A stretch of 64,000 nucleotides of DNA from Boesenbergia rotunda (taxonomy: Eukaryota > Streptophyta > Magnoliopsida > Zingiberales > Zingiberaceae): positions 80,297 to 144,296 of the forward strand of contig JAGFNQ010000834.1 of NCBI GenBank assembly GCA_024364735.1, written 5' to 3'. This document shows positions 1 to 10,203 of this stretch, piece after piece (position 1 is the first letter of the stretch; every line of letters begins with the position of its first letter). The notes under the pieces are model-generated. The model did not search any database. It saw nothing but the letters and a program-made list of their open reading frames with translations, and was not told the origin of the DNA. The position numbers were made by a program, and so were the translations under genes.

Positions 1-1194
1 TTTGGCTTTCGCCAAATCTCGGGATAGATAGGAAATAAGCGAATTCAATTGCAATTTTGAAAAACCCGTTACCCTTATTTCGCCGTTGTCGGAGAAGGTC
101 AGCTTGCCGTCGTCCTGGTCCGAGTCTGAGTCAGTCTCGATTTGATCCGAAGCGGTCAGGGCTAGAAGATTGGCCTGGGGTGCTTCTTCTTCTCCTTCTG
201 AGGAAGACTCGTCCCAGGTTGCTTGGAGTGCCTTCTTCTTTCTGGTCTTTTTGGACTGCTTTAGGCTTGGACATTCAGTCTTGTAGTGGCCCTTCTTCTT
301 GCATTCGTAGCAGGTTACGTTGGGCTTGTGTTTTTCAGTTGCCGGTTCAGCTTGTCCGTCCTTTCTTCGGCTTGTTCTCCGTGTGTTGGTTTGGTTCTTC
401 AACTTTTTGTAGTAGCTTCGAGCTAGCCGGACCAGTTCAGATTGATCTTCTTCTTGATCTTCTGTTTCTGAATCTGAGGTAGATTCGGGTTCGACTTGAG
501 TTTGCTTCTTGGTCTTCTTTCCTGTTTTCCCTGCAAAGAAAGCTATACTTTTCTCGACCAAATTGCAGTTAGTCTGTTCATGCAGTTCAAGTTCAGAAAA
601 TAACTCATCTAGCTTAATTTTTGAAAGATCCCTAGAGACCTTGTATGCATCTACCATAGATGCCCACAAGGTGGTCCTAGGGAACGCGTTTAGAGCATAC
701 CTTATAAGATCACGGTTTTGAACCTGGTGACCTATTGCGTGAAGACCATTCATCAATTCCTGGATTCTGGCATGAAGCTGAGCTGCTGTCTCGTTATCTG
801 CCATTCTGATGGTGAAGAGCTTGTTCAGTAGCAGATCCCGTTTGCTGATCCTCGTATCTGAAGTTCCTTCGTGGAGCTCGATCAGTTTAGCCCATAGCTC
901 CTTGGCACTGTTGAATGGGCCTACGCGGTTCAGCTCTTCTTTTGTCAATCTGCATTGAAGGGTCTGAGTTGCTTTGGCGTCAGCTTCAATCTTGCGTTTA
1001 AGGGCAGTGTCCCACTCTGAGTAGTTTTGTGGTACGCCTTCAGCATTTGTGGGAATCATCAGTCCAGACTGGATGATTATCCACATATCCACCTGAGTTT
1101 TCAGGTGGACCTCCATTCGACTTTTCTAGTAAGGAAAGTCTTCTCCACTGAAAAGTGGAGGTCTGGCGGTGCTAAAACCTTCTTGGATGGCCAT
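1..1194 (-). pseudogene. Ty1/copia retrotransposon gag, cut by window edge
   Basis: Structural nucleocapsid (Gag) protein of a copia-type LTR retrotransposon, read on the minus strand from an ATG at 1194-1192. The frame stays open to the window edge except for one in-frame TAG at 1128-1126, codon 23, where a Trp is usual in the family. The N-terminal part has the plant copia Gag (UBN2-type) pattern, and a CCHC zinc knuckle (CYECKKKGH...C) is encoded near 312-265, followed by Lys-rich and acidic tracts. The start is chosen because it is the first ATG after the PBS and lies in frame with the knuckle. Protease and pol would lie left of position 1. One stop in about 398 codons suggests a fairly young copy. 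Lineage is probably Sirevirus/Maximus-like (inference). Confidence 0.85.
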
Positions 1195-1407
1195 TTGTTA
1201 CTGAAATAGCAAACAACAAAAACAACGAAAATATTCCAAGACTTTGTCTTGGATTAGTAGTGCGGGAAAAAAAACAAATTTCAAGGGGTGTTGCACCAAC
1301 CTTGAAAGAAAAACTCGAACGAAAATATTTTAAAAAAAAATGAGAGAGAAAACGAAAGAAATCCGAAAAATTTTGAAACTGGTGGTTGCACCAAGTTTGA
1401 ATTCCCC

Positions 1408-1419
1408 GCTCTGATACCA
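1408..1419 (-). other. Primer binding site (initiator Met tRNA)
   Basis: The minus strand reads TGGTATCAGAGC, the standard plant copia primer site complementary to the 3' end of initiator tRNA-Met. It sits 2 bases inside the LTR boundary at 1422, which fixes the LTR end and the element's orientation. Confidence 0.9.
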
Positions 1420-1849
1420 CTTGTTGGATAGAGAGATGCGATAGAGGGGGGGGTGAATGTCGCAAATCGTTCGGATTAAATAAAAAGAGTAAGTGCGCGA
1501 CGGAAATAGAGACAAAGCAACACAACGCTAACAAGGTCGTTTTACTTGGTTCGGAGCCTGGGTCGACTCCTACTCCAAGGCCCACGGTCGTTGACCGTTT
1601 ACTTTGGGCAATTCTATAATGCGTAGAATGAGTACAGAAGAGAAATGCAAATTGCAATAAGAAAGATTACACTTCTGTATTTACCAACTCCCGGGGTAGG
1701 CTCGAGTTTCGGTGCAGCGGGAGGTCGACGGCGCTTCGGACTTGAGTCGGGAAGTTCCTGGGGCAGAGCGCGGTCGTCAGAGAGTTTGGATGTGTTGAAT
1801 GAAAGCGGTGTCTTGAAGAGGAGGGTCTAGGGCCCTTTTATAGTGCCTG

Positions 1850-2225
1850 GGGGCGCCCTGGTCGACGGGGGCGCCCCCCACGTGGCAGCAGATCCACACA
1901 AGGCGCAGTCAACGACTTATCCCTTGAACCTCGGGATAAAGTCTTGACGGGGGCGCTCTGGACGCTGGGGGCGCCCTGGTTGACTCGGCCAACTCTTATC
2001 CGCAGCGCTGAAGTCTCCTGCGTAAGAGTGGCTGGGGGCGCCCGGGACAGCGGGGGCGCCCTGGGTGCGCAGTGCAGACGCGGCAGCAGCTTAACTCTTC
2101 AGTTGGTTTGCCATGGGGGCGCCCGGGACAGCGGGGGCGCCCTCAGAATGTACTGTCGAGGTTCATTTGCTTTCTTTGTGTTTTGTGTTCACCTTGGGGG
2201 CGCCCGGGACACTCCGGGCGCCCTG
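1850..2225. repeat. Dispersed GGGGGCGCCC palindrome repeats in LTR
   Basis: At least eight copies of the core GGGGCGCCC occur, often paired about 20 bp apart and separated by GGGACAGC or similar. The core GGGCGCCC is self-complementary. Spacers between pairs are unrelated. The block is confined to the copia LTR and probably forms part of its U3 region (inference). Confidence 0.8.
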
Positions 2226-2489
2226 GTCAGCAGTTGCCTCTTTCCTTTGAGGCATTCTGAGCTGCAGACACACGTTCTTTCGGTCCTGCTTCCAAGGTTA
2301 GTCCAAAACATAATAAAACAAATATTTAATTTAATTTATACAGCCTCAGCTGTCTTGGTTCTGACTTTGGTCTCCAAAATGGAGCCCTAGGTCGAACCGA
2401 CGCCTAATGTTCCCTCAAGGGGAACGCGTCCTCACCTACTCCTCTCGGGAGAATTTACCTGGTGCCAACCGGCTCCTCCAGTTGGACTT

Positions 2490-2722
2490 TTGCCCGGCAG
2501 CCCTTCGCCAGGTCTTGAGTACCACGCAGCCCTTCGCTTGGTGCCTAGCAGCCCTTCGCTAGGTCTTTTCTTCTGGCAGCCCTTCGCCAGTGCCTAGCAT
2601 TCCTTCGCTAGGGTTTGTCCATTCTGGCAGTCCTTCGCCAGAGCCTAGCAGTCCTTCGCTAGGGCTTTTCTTCTGGCTGACATTCCTTTGCCAGTGCCTA
2701 GCATTCCTTCGCTAGGGCTTTT
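2490..2722. repeat. Tandem stem-loop array with two alternating stems
   Basis: About nine units of 18-20 nt share the loop AGYCCTTC or close variants. The flanking stem is either CTGGC...GCCAG or CCTAGC...GCTAGG, and the two arms change together between units. Seven units pair over 5-6 bp, one of them with a lengthened loop, and the first two units each have one mismatch. The array is at the 5' (U3) end of the minus-strand LTR. Confidence 0.85.
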
Positions 2723-2753
2723 CCTGTACACTCAAGAAGCTTGTTAGACAACA

Positions 2754-3255
2754 ACTAACCCTTAACTTTTGAACCCTTTTTCCAATATCAAAACACAGGT
2801 TTGACTTGGGTGCATTCTGCACCAACAGATAATAAAACCAATCTTTTGCTGCTCCTGTCAGTGTGAAGGGAAAAGCTCTCAACTTGATGTCTTCTTCAGA
2901 AATGCCCTGAGGCTTCATAGTGGAGCATACCACATGGAATTCGTGCAGGTGTCTGTTAGGATCCTCTCCAGTCAGTCCCTAAAACTTTGGCAGCAAATTT
3001 ATAAGTCCAGATCTTAACTCAAAATTCCCCCCCCCCCCAGCTCTGGATAAGCTATGGTGGTGTACTGAAATGCAGCATCTGGTGCTGCGAGCTCCTTCAT
3101 TGTTCTCTGGTGATCTGCCATGTCACTGCCTGAGTGAGTGAAAATAGTCTGAATAGGAGGGATATCTGTAGTCTCAAAAAGAATGCCCTGGCTCTGAAAG
3201 TCCTTTCAATCTCAGGGTCGAATTCTTCTAAATCACCACCTGAAGACCTGGTCAT
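2754..3255 (-). pseudogene. Athila-type Ty3/gypsy gag fragment
   Basis: Start of the Gag polyprotein of an Athila-like gypsy element on the minus strand. From an ATG at 3255 the N-terminal signature EEFDPEIERTF is encoded. After a frameshift or stop region near 3020-3030, which includes a run of ten C's on the plus strand, the segment ending near 2760 encodes the conserved stretch around PNRHLHEF and AFPFTLTGAAKDWFYYL. Frames differ between the two parts, so the gene is dead. It is cut at 2753 by the copia LTR, and the rest of the element is left of the window or lost. Confidence 0.8.
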
Positions 3256-3400
3256 AAAACAAGACAAATCGCAGTAAAAGTGGATAAAGAGATAAAACAA
3301 ATAAAATCAAATCAACAGATATAACAATAAGCACAAAAAATAAATCAAGAATGATATGAAATGAGTGCACAAGCAAAAATCAAACAAATCAACTAGTAAT

Positions 3401-3418
3401 TCCCCGGCAACGGCGCCA
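3401..3418 (-). other. Athila primer binding site (tRNA-Asp type)
   Basis: The minus strand reads TGGCGCCGTTGCCGGGGA, the PBS typical of plant Athila elements. It is 6 bases from the LTR boundary at 3425. Confidence 0.9.
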
Positions 3419-3424
3419 AAAATT

Positions 3425-5768
3425 TGACAGACCCGAAATACTAGATTAAATTGTCACGAAATGTGGGTCCATCAAAATTTAAATGTATATGAATAAAAAT
3501 GAATAAAATGCTGGAAACCCTTTTTGCAATCAAGAATAAAAGCGTAGTAAAGGGGCCACAGGTCGTATTTTTCTCAGGACTAGTTGTTGTGTTTGATTCG
3601 AGCTTGGTTTATGTGTCGTTTGTATTTTTGGGTTTCAGATAAGTAAATTGGGTTTTGGGTTTTAAATAAAAGTGAAGATGTGATGGACAGAATTAGACTC
3701 AACTAATAACCAAACAATTGATGGCAAGTGCTAATTCAACAAATGAAAACCTAATCAAGCACTCACCAGATTTTTAGAAACTGATTTCTGATTTCAACAA
3801 AACAAAAGAACTGTTATGCAATGAAAAAACGCAGTGATAGGAATTTTCGGAAACAAACAAGCCTAACACAATTATTAGCATGCGAAATTAGAACTCAAAC
3901 AAACAAATGCAACTCAACTAGTTAAAGTGTTTTTGGAAGCCAATCACTGCCAACAAAATTCAGAATTGAGTGAATGCAAACTTATTGATTTCGAACACAA
4001 TCATATGCCACAAAACCAAGTTAAATTCAGATTGCAAAAAACTGCAAATCAGTTGGCACGCAAGGAAAAATTCTTTGTGCCAAAAACTCTCTCCAAGTTA
4101 AGAAATGAGTAATCTTTCAACTCAAATTTTTAAGATGATTGGTTCGATTGGGAAACTAGGCTATGAGGAAAGACTAAGCAAACCTAAGGCAAGGAATTCA
4201 GAGCTAAATCAGAACTTGAGAAACAAAGAAAATTCAGAAATGAGATATGCAAAAATTAAAACTTGATGTTCAGAAATTCAAGGATTAGCTACAGATCTTG
4301 TTCTCGCAATAGATCAAGGACTAAACTAGCTAGTGCAAAACAAATTAAAGCAACTAATCTAGGTGCAAGGAAACTTAGCTAGCAATTACTTAACAAAAAC
4401 TAGTGAAAGGGGACTAAAAATGTTGATACGCAGCAAACAAGCTTGGCACGCAGCAATTCGACTTGGCACGCAGCAAACTAAACACAATTGAACTGAAATT
4501 TAACTCAATCTATCACTAAACAAGTTCCTAAATTACTGAACTCGAAGATTAAAAACCTAATGAAACCAAACAATTCAGAATTACAAACTAAGACAGCTGA
4601 TATAATTGCAGAAACAAAACAGATTCGGCAGAAATGGAATTACAGCTACAAACACAATGAAACTAAATTATCTAAGCTACTCCTCAACCCTTCTCCAACT
4701 CAAGAGCTCCTTGGTCGTCAATCAAGGGAGAACCTCGGACCCGCAAGCTCAACAAATCAGTGAAGAACTATCTCTGCTACCGAATCAGATCAAATCCTGC
4801 TCAAGCTGAAATTTGCTTCCGAATTCTTCAAACTCGCTGTGGTGGCTTGCGATTGGGATTAGGGAATGACCGAAACCTTCCAGGGAACCCCTCTGGATAG
4901 CTCGGATGCAGTGGCGATGGAGCACAACTGAGCTCGCTGAAGTCGGATAACAAGGCTGCTGAAACCTCATGCAGCCTTGCTATTGAGCAAAACCCTATCT
5001 GAAAACTTCACTGAGACTCTCTTCACTGACCTAGCCCTTGCTCTGATGAAGAATTGAGTGATCACGCCTTCGATTGGATGAAAAACTGAAGAACGCGATG
5101 AAGAACTGAAGAAATCTACTGTTGCGGCGAAGACGCGATGAAGGGAAGAAGCTGCGTGTTTCTGATTAAATAGGAACCAATGGACGGCTCAGATTTAATT
5201 GAGAAAATCCAACGGCTGATCTTGCTCTGATTTGAGCCAAACTTTGATGATGATGATCTGGGGTCAGGATCTGCCTCGTGGTAGCTCGGATCCTCCAGAT
5301 TTGCAACGGATGGTCCAGATCAACTTAGTCTTTGAATGGACGATCTAGAGCCCTCCGAGCTTGATCCAACGGTTGATTGAGCTCTGATTGGGATGAAACC
5401 TTCAGATCTTGATCATAATGCTTGATCAACCCTAACCCTAACTCGGATTGCTTCAGATGGTCCTGGATGGCTCAGATCTAGCCGCTTTTGAATCGGACGG
5501 CTCGGATTAATCGTAAGCTTGATAATTCGATCCGGTTCACTTCCGACTCAAGTTTGACCCAATATGCTCTAGGTCCAGGATCCTTTCATGCCTACAAAAA
5601 TATATCAGAAAATTAGTGGCCAAATAATCCAAAAATATGTAAATTTGCAATTAAGTCCAAAATAAGAGGAAATCCTAAAACCTAGGACAATTTCACAATT
5701 AAGCAATAAAAACATGGGTCAAACATGGATTTTAGCAATTAAAATAATCAATAAAATGGTGATTATCA
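3425..5768 (-). mobile_element. Athila-type 5' LTR (about 2.34 kb)
   Basis: Plus-strand ends are TGACAG at 3425 and TTATCA at 5768. It adjoins the PBS and gag, so it is a 5' LTR on the minus strand. It contains no gene. Short motifs recur inside it (GGCACGCAGCAA near 4430-4480; 'ggctcagat' and 'ccaacggttgat'-like words near 5170-5500). Its right half is clearly related to 6018-7605, for example the block around CAGATTTGCAACGGATGG. Confidence 0.75.
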
Positions 5769-6017
5769 CCCACCTTAAGGGCACGCCAAGGAGTAGGGGC
5801 AAGTTATCCCCGAACCTTGTAAACCCTCTTGTTAGCGATCTTGGTAGTTGTCTCTGTTTGCTTTCATTTCTGGTTTCGTTTACTGCACTGCTTCCTTTCG
5901 TTTTGCTTCTTCCGCTGTGCTACTGATAAGTTGAGTGCAGGAAACCTGTTAAGAGTCAAGAAAAAGTGATTGACTATATTCACCCCCCCCCCCTCTCTAA
6001 CCATCTCGTTTCCAACA
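5769..6017 (+). mobile_element. 3' end piece of LTR family B
   Basis: This matches the terminal part of the LTRs at 30850-31076 (plus) and 52248-52480 (minus). It includes GGCACGCCAAGGAGTAGG, the following CCCCGAACCTTG word, the C-run near 5985-5993 and the terminal TTTCCAACA. Only the last 249 bp of the LTR is present, placed directly between two Athila-type LTR segments. Confidence 0.75.
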
Positions 6018-7605
6018 TGAACTGCAGAAATGAAAATAGCAATTTCAGACACAACGGAATGAAGAACCAAACCCAGAAATGCAGCAGTAAAATTCAGAAA
6101 ACAGAATCCGAAGACAGAAATTCAATTGCAAACTAAGTGCAGATCAAACAAGCAACTCAGATTTAAGGGCTCAAATCTAATGTTTAATAAAAGATGTTGA
6201 AGAGTTAATATTCACTAATATGCAATTCAGAAACTTAAAAGCAGAATTGATACGCAGGTGGAAAAAAACTGATACGCAACTACCGAATTGATACGCAAGC
6301 TCTAAATCATGAAGTAAACTAGAATTGAAATTAATTGTTCACTAGACAGGCTTCATAGTTAACTACTTGCAGAATTTAACCCTAATTAAGAAAGAAACAA
6401 TTCAAGGAAGTAAACTAAACAACTGACATGAAGACAGAAACAGAAATTGTTTTGTAGAATTGAAATTACAGCTAAAGCGAAAGAAATTCAATAAGAAACT
6501 AAGCCTCAATCATTCCCTTGTCTCAAGACCTCCTTGCCGTCACACAAGAGCAATCCAAGAACCCCTTCAGCTCCGCAAATCAATGGGAAAACAGCTTCAA
6601 TTTTGACCCTGCTCACAGATTGCACTCGGCTGGAGAAAACCAATTCGATCTCCTCGATCTCGCGATGTCGAGGTGTGGTGATGATTTGGTGATGATCAAA
6701 GAATACCAGAGGACCCTCCAGTAAGCTTCGATCGAAGAAAACGGCACGCGATCACGATTGAATCGATCAGATCACAGAAATGGACGAAACCCTCAATCCA
6801 CTCTGCTCCGGTGCAAATCCGAGCTAGAATCTCAACGGAAACCTTCTCCCAATGATCCAGATCATGTTCCAAGGTTGTGATCGAGATGGCCACGCCTTCA
6901 GATGGAAAAAATCGCAAACGAATCGAAGAACTAGTGAATAAGAACAAGAACTCAACTATGAACTGGCAAAGACGCGACAGAGAGATCGGAAGCTGTTTGC
7001 AGTTTAAGTAGTTAAGCAGTGGACGACTCAGATTAACCAGCATTCATTCAACGGTTGATCTTCGTCCGATTTGACTCAAACTTTTCAGATCTTGATTAAG
7101 GGTCAGGATTATCCTCGGGGTAGCTCGGATCTGCCAGATTTGCAACGGATGGTTCAGATCCCCTTGATCTTTGAACGAATGGTCTAGCTTCTCCCTAGCT
7201 TGATCCGACGGCTAGATGATTTCTGATTTGGGCAAAACCTTCAGATCTTGGTCTGATCGCTCGATTAGCCTTAATCCCAGCTCGGATTGATCAGAAGTTC
7301 TCAGATGGTCTAGATCTAACCGTTCTTGCATCGGACGGTCCATATTAGTCGACGTTTGATCACTTGATCCAGTCCACTTTTGACTCAACTTTGACCCAAC
7401 ATGACCTAGGTCCATGATCCTTCCAAGCCTACAAAAGTAGATCAACAATTTAGTGACAAAACAATTCAAATATATCAAAATTTGTAATTAGGTCCAAAAT
7501 GAATGTAAATCCTAGAACCTAGGGTAAATCCACAATTACGCAAGTAAAATATGGGTCAAACACGGATTTTAGCTTCTGAAATGATCAATAAAATGATACT
7601 TATCA
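6018..7605 (-). mobile_element. Athila-type LTR fragment
   Basis: Diverged relative of the LTR at 3425-5768, same orientation, ending ACTTATCA at 7605. Matching blocks include the GATACGCA words (6246-6300 versus 4425), the TAGCTCGGATC/TTGCAACGGATGG block (7115-7150 versus 5285-5315) and the end block ATGGGTCAAACAYGGATTTTAG. The other LTR end is missing, replaced by the family-B piece. No gene is present. Confidence 0.7.
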
Positions 7606-9462
7606 CTCACCCACCGGGAACTTGATCTTCTGGTGATAGACTGAGACCACCGTCTATAATAGGTTGAGCACCGGACGCCCCAGGATGACGTTGTAGGATA
7701 ATGGGACATCAACAATTATGAAGGACGTCCTTCTAGTCCTCTCCAGCATGTCATCGCCTAGCCACAGAGACAGGGAGATCTGCCCCATCGGCTGCACTCT
7801 GTATTCGGTGAAGCCGAAGAACGAGATGGAGACCGGATGCATCTCATCCTCGTCGATCTACATCTGGTACAGAGCCGCCTTGTACAGGATATTGATGTAG
7901 CTACCTGTATCCACAAAGCCGCGCTTAACCTCGTAATTAGCTATCCATGCGAGGAATACCAATGCATCTTCATGGGGGGCCTCCACGTCCTGCAGATCAT
8001 CATGGTCGAATGAAATAACAGGGCCCTGGTGCTTATCGCTGCTCGTCCCAATGGCGTAGTTCTCCAACTAACGTGTGTGGGCTTTCCTTGCCCGATGAGA
8101 GTCTAATTCAGTAGGCCCTCTAGAGATCAGTCCCACATGGCCCGATGGAGGTCTGCGCACTGGAGCTTTTCCCTTCTTGCGATCTCTTTCGGGGGAGATA
8201 GATTAGTGGGGCACTATCTCCCAACTCCTTCCCCTCAAACGTGACCGAGATCGACGCCTGGATCTGTCTTCCTCTGATTGTCGTCGATGAGGGGAAGGGC
8301 TTCGCTGTCGATACCCCGCTTTATTCCACCGTTTGCGAGGCTTGGCATTTGCGTCCTTAGACCTCCTTTTCTTCAAGGTGTAGCACTCCTTTATAGAGTG
8401 TGTCGTACTGTCGTAGAAGTCACAGTACTTCTTCGGTAGTTCGGGTTTTGCGGTGTCGACTGTCTCCACCAACCTCTTCTTACCGCCCCAGTGATCCTTC
8501 CCGGAGCGAGGATATGTTGCCTTGGCTGGTGCGGGTGGTTCTCTTCTCTCGAATCATACCGAGATCTGGATAGGGACTCCCGTCGGATCTTTGCGGCAGG
8601 TGTGTTGCACCTCTTCGACATTGACGTGCTTAAGTCGTCGAAGTTGGTTGGTGGCTTTTTCATCGGCGACCGAAGAAATTGCCTTCGGAGAGTTCTTGCG
8701 TGAAGGTGCTAATGAGGATCTCTGAAGTAGCGGTTGACACATCTTGAGCCACCCGATTGAACCGCTGGATATAGTCCTTTAGCGGTCCTTTGGCCTTCTG
8801 TTTGAGGGCGGACAAGTTCAACGCCGTCTTCTGATATCGCGGGCTGCTGGCGAAGTGGTGTAAGAAGACGGTTCTAAACTCTAGGAAAGAGTTTATCAAA
8901 CCTTGGGACAACTTTTGGAACCATTTCTGGGCGACCCCTAACAAGGTGTTCAAGAACACTCGGCATATCACACCGTCTGTGTATTGGTGTAAGAGAGCCG
9001 TATTCTCGAATTTGCAGATGTGGTCCTCCAGATCCGTCTTCCCATCATAGTCGGCAATTCTTGAACCATGAAATTGCTTAGGCATGGGGTCCACTACGAT
9101 GTCCGGAGAAAAAGGCGTAGACGGAGACTTCATGATGGCTTTGGAGGCCTCGATCTTCCCCGGTCCTTCCTCCTGCCGTAGAGCGCTAGAGGTGAGGGAG
9201 TGTGCCCTCTCCAGGTCTCCCAAGGAATCTTGCCGGGGCACTGGAGCTGTCATTGCCGATCCCGCTGGTGGCGAGATGGATATTCGGTTTCGGTGGTGCG
9301 AGCTGACATTCTTGGAATTTTGCCCCGCACTGAAGCCGCTCGTCATGAGGCGGCTTGCTCGATCTGATGTTGTTCCAGCGCTTCTTTGATGTCGTTGGCG
9401 ACTAAATGATCCAACTCCTCTCTCATCAGGATGATAGGTTGTCGCTCTGGATCTGCCATCAT
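7606..9462 (-). pseudogene. Tat-type Ty3/gypsy gag-protease remnant
   Basis: The minus strand encodes Gag from an ATG at 9462, then the conserved Gag core (KFENTALLHQY, VAQKWFQKL, FLHHFASSPR, LNLSALKQK) around 9050-8760. A zinc-finger-like segment (CDFYDSTTHSIKEC) lies near 8440-8400, and the retroviral-type protease region follows with FVDTGSYINILY near 7900 and YNVILGRPVLN near 7660. The frame from the first ATG hits a TGA near 9346 and later frames shift, so it is dead. It resembles the gag-protease at 34050-35860 in this window but is much more decayed. The RT-integrase part is absent, cut at the Athila LTR junction. Confidence 0.85.
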
Positions 9463-9490
9463 GGTGCTCCTTCTGGTACTTTGATTGTTG

Positions 9491-9508
9491 CCCATAGACA
9501 ACGTCAAA
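9491..9508 (-). other. Decayed Tat-type primer binding site
   Basis: The minus strand reads TTTGACGTTGTCTATGGG. Compared with TTTGGCGCCGTCTGTGGG at 34008, the differences are G-to-A or C-to-T, as expected from methyl-cytosine loss. It lies 2 bases from the LTR end at 9511, the same spacing as in the 34-kb element. Confidence 0.75.
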
Positions 9509-9510
9509 CT

Positions 9511-10203
9511 TGTTCCGAAAGGGAATGACGTAGATGATGAGTCACCAAAGTGCAGCCCACGACGACAGTGACATAGAGAAGATGCTCACGCCTTGCGAGA
9601 TTAATATGAGCATTAAAGGGAATACACCGGAAGATTTTTCGACGGAGCCCACTCCGACGCTCAAGTCAAGAATCTTATCTCTTTTCGGAGGACAACGAGG
9701 AATCAAAGTTTGCTCTAAGTTCGGAAAACTTAACTCCTTTACCTGGATGCGAGGCATCTTATATACCTGAGGTTTCGGTCACACGTGTCACTACGTTCTT
9801 CTCCACGTCCCTTAATTATCGATTATTTGATAGATATCCTATCTTTTGGTAACAGTCGCTGCGATCATTAAGGGTTTAATTGTCCCGCGTTGCGAACAAT
9901 ATCTGATGACTTTCTTGTTCTGGAAAGAGGAACGACTACTTGCAGTCGGGCTTTCTGACTCCTATGTTGATCTTTGGGTTCCACTCTCCCGAGCCAGTTT
10001 CAGAGTCTAATCTCCCGAGCTATTTTACCGAGATGGTCTCAGAAGTCCTATACCCGGTCTGATCTCGGAGGCTTTCGTCTGTTCTCCCGAGATAGTCTCG
10101 GGAGTTCGATTGCCGATCTGACATCGGGGCTATGATTCATTCTCCCGAGACAGTCTCGGTCTAACCTCGGGGCTCTGATCCATTCTCCCGAGATAGTCTC
10201 GGT
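9511..10203 (-). mobile_element. Tat-type 5' LTR, PBS-side half
   Basis: The LTR starts TGTTCC at 9511 next to the decayed PBS. A minus-strand TATA box (TATATAAG) lies near 9757-9764, giving the LTR promoter. The segment is split at 10203 by the hAT transposon and resumes at 13025. Confidence 0.75.
10080..10203. repeat. Palindromic CCCGAGA-TAG-TCTCGGG repeats
   Basis: Three related units near 10082-10103, 10141-10161 and 10186-10203 carry the inverted pair CCCGAGA/TCTCGG(G) with a 3-nt centre, spaced about 45-60 bp. They lie in the U3 of the Tat-type LTR. The third unit is the hAT insertion site. Confidence 0.75.

Larger units (their letters stand above)
1422..2753 (-). mobile_element. Copia 5' LTR (1332 bp)
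   Basis: On the plus strand the segment runs from TGTTGG at 1422 to CAACA at 2753, so it has the matched TGTTG/CAACA ends expected of an LTR. It abuts the PBS and lies upstream of gag on the minus strand, so it is the 5' LTR. Near its PBS end it carries a G-run followed by GTGAAT, also seen in LTR family B of this window. It contains a GGGGGCGCCC-rich block (1850-2225) and a hairpin array (2490-2722). The element inserted into Athila-type gag DNA. The partner LTR is outside the window, so a target duplication cannot be tested; ACTAA follows at 2754. Confidence 0.85.

Noticed and set aside
5430..5443. Telomere-like CCCTAACCCTAAC
   Set aside because: Fewer than three units inside an Athila LTR; chance or trivial.
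9084..9389. 101-codon plus-strand frame
   Set aside because: Antisense shadow of the Tat-type gag.
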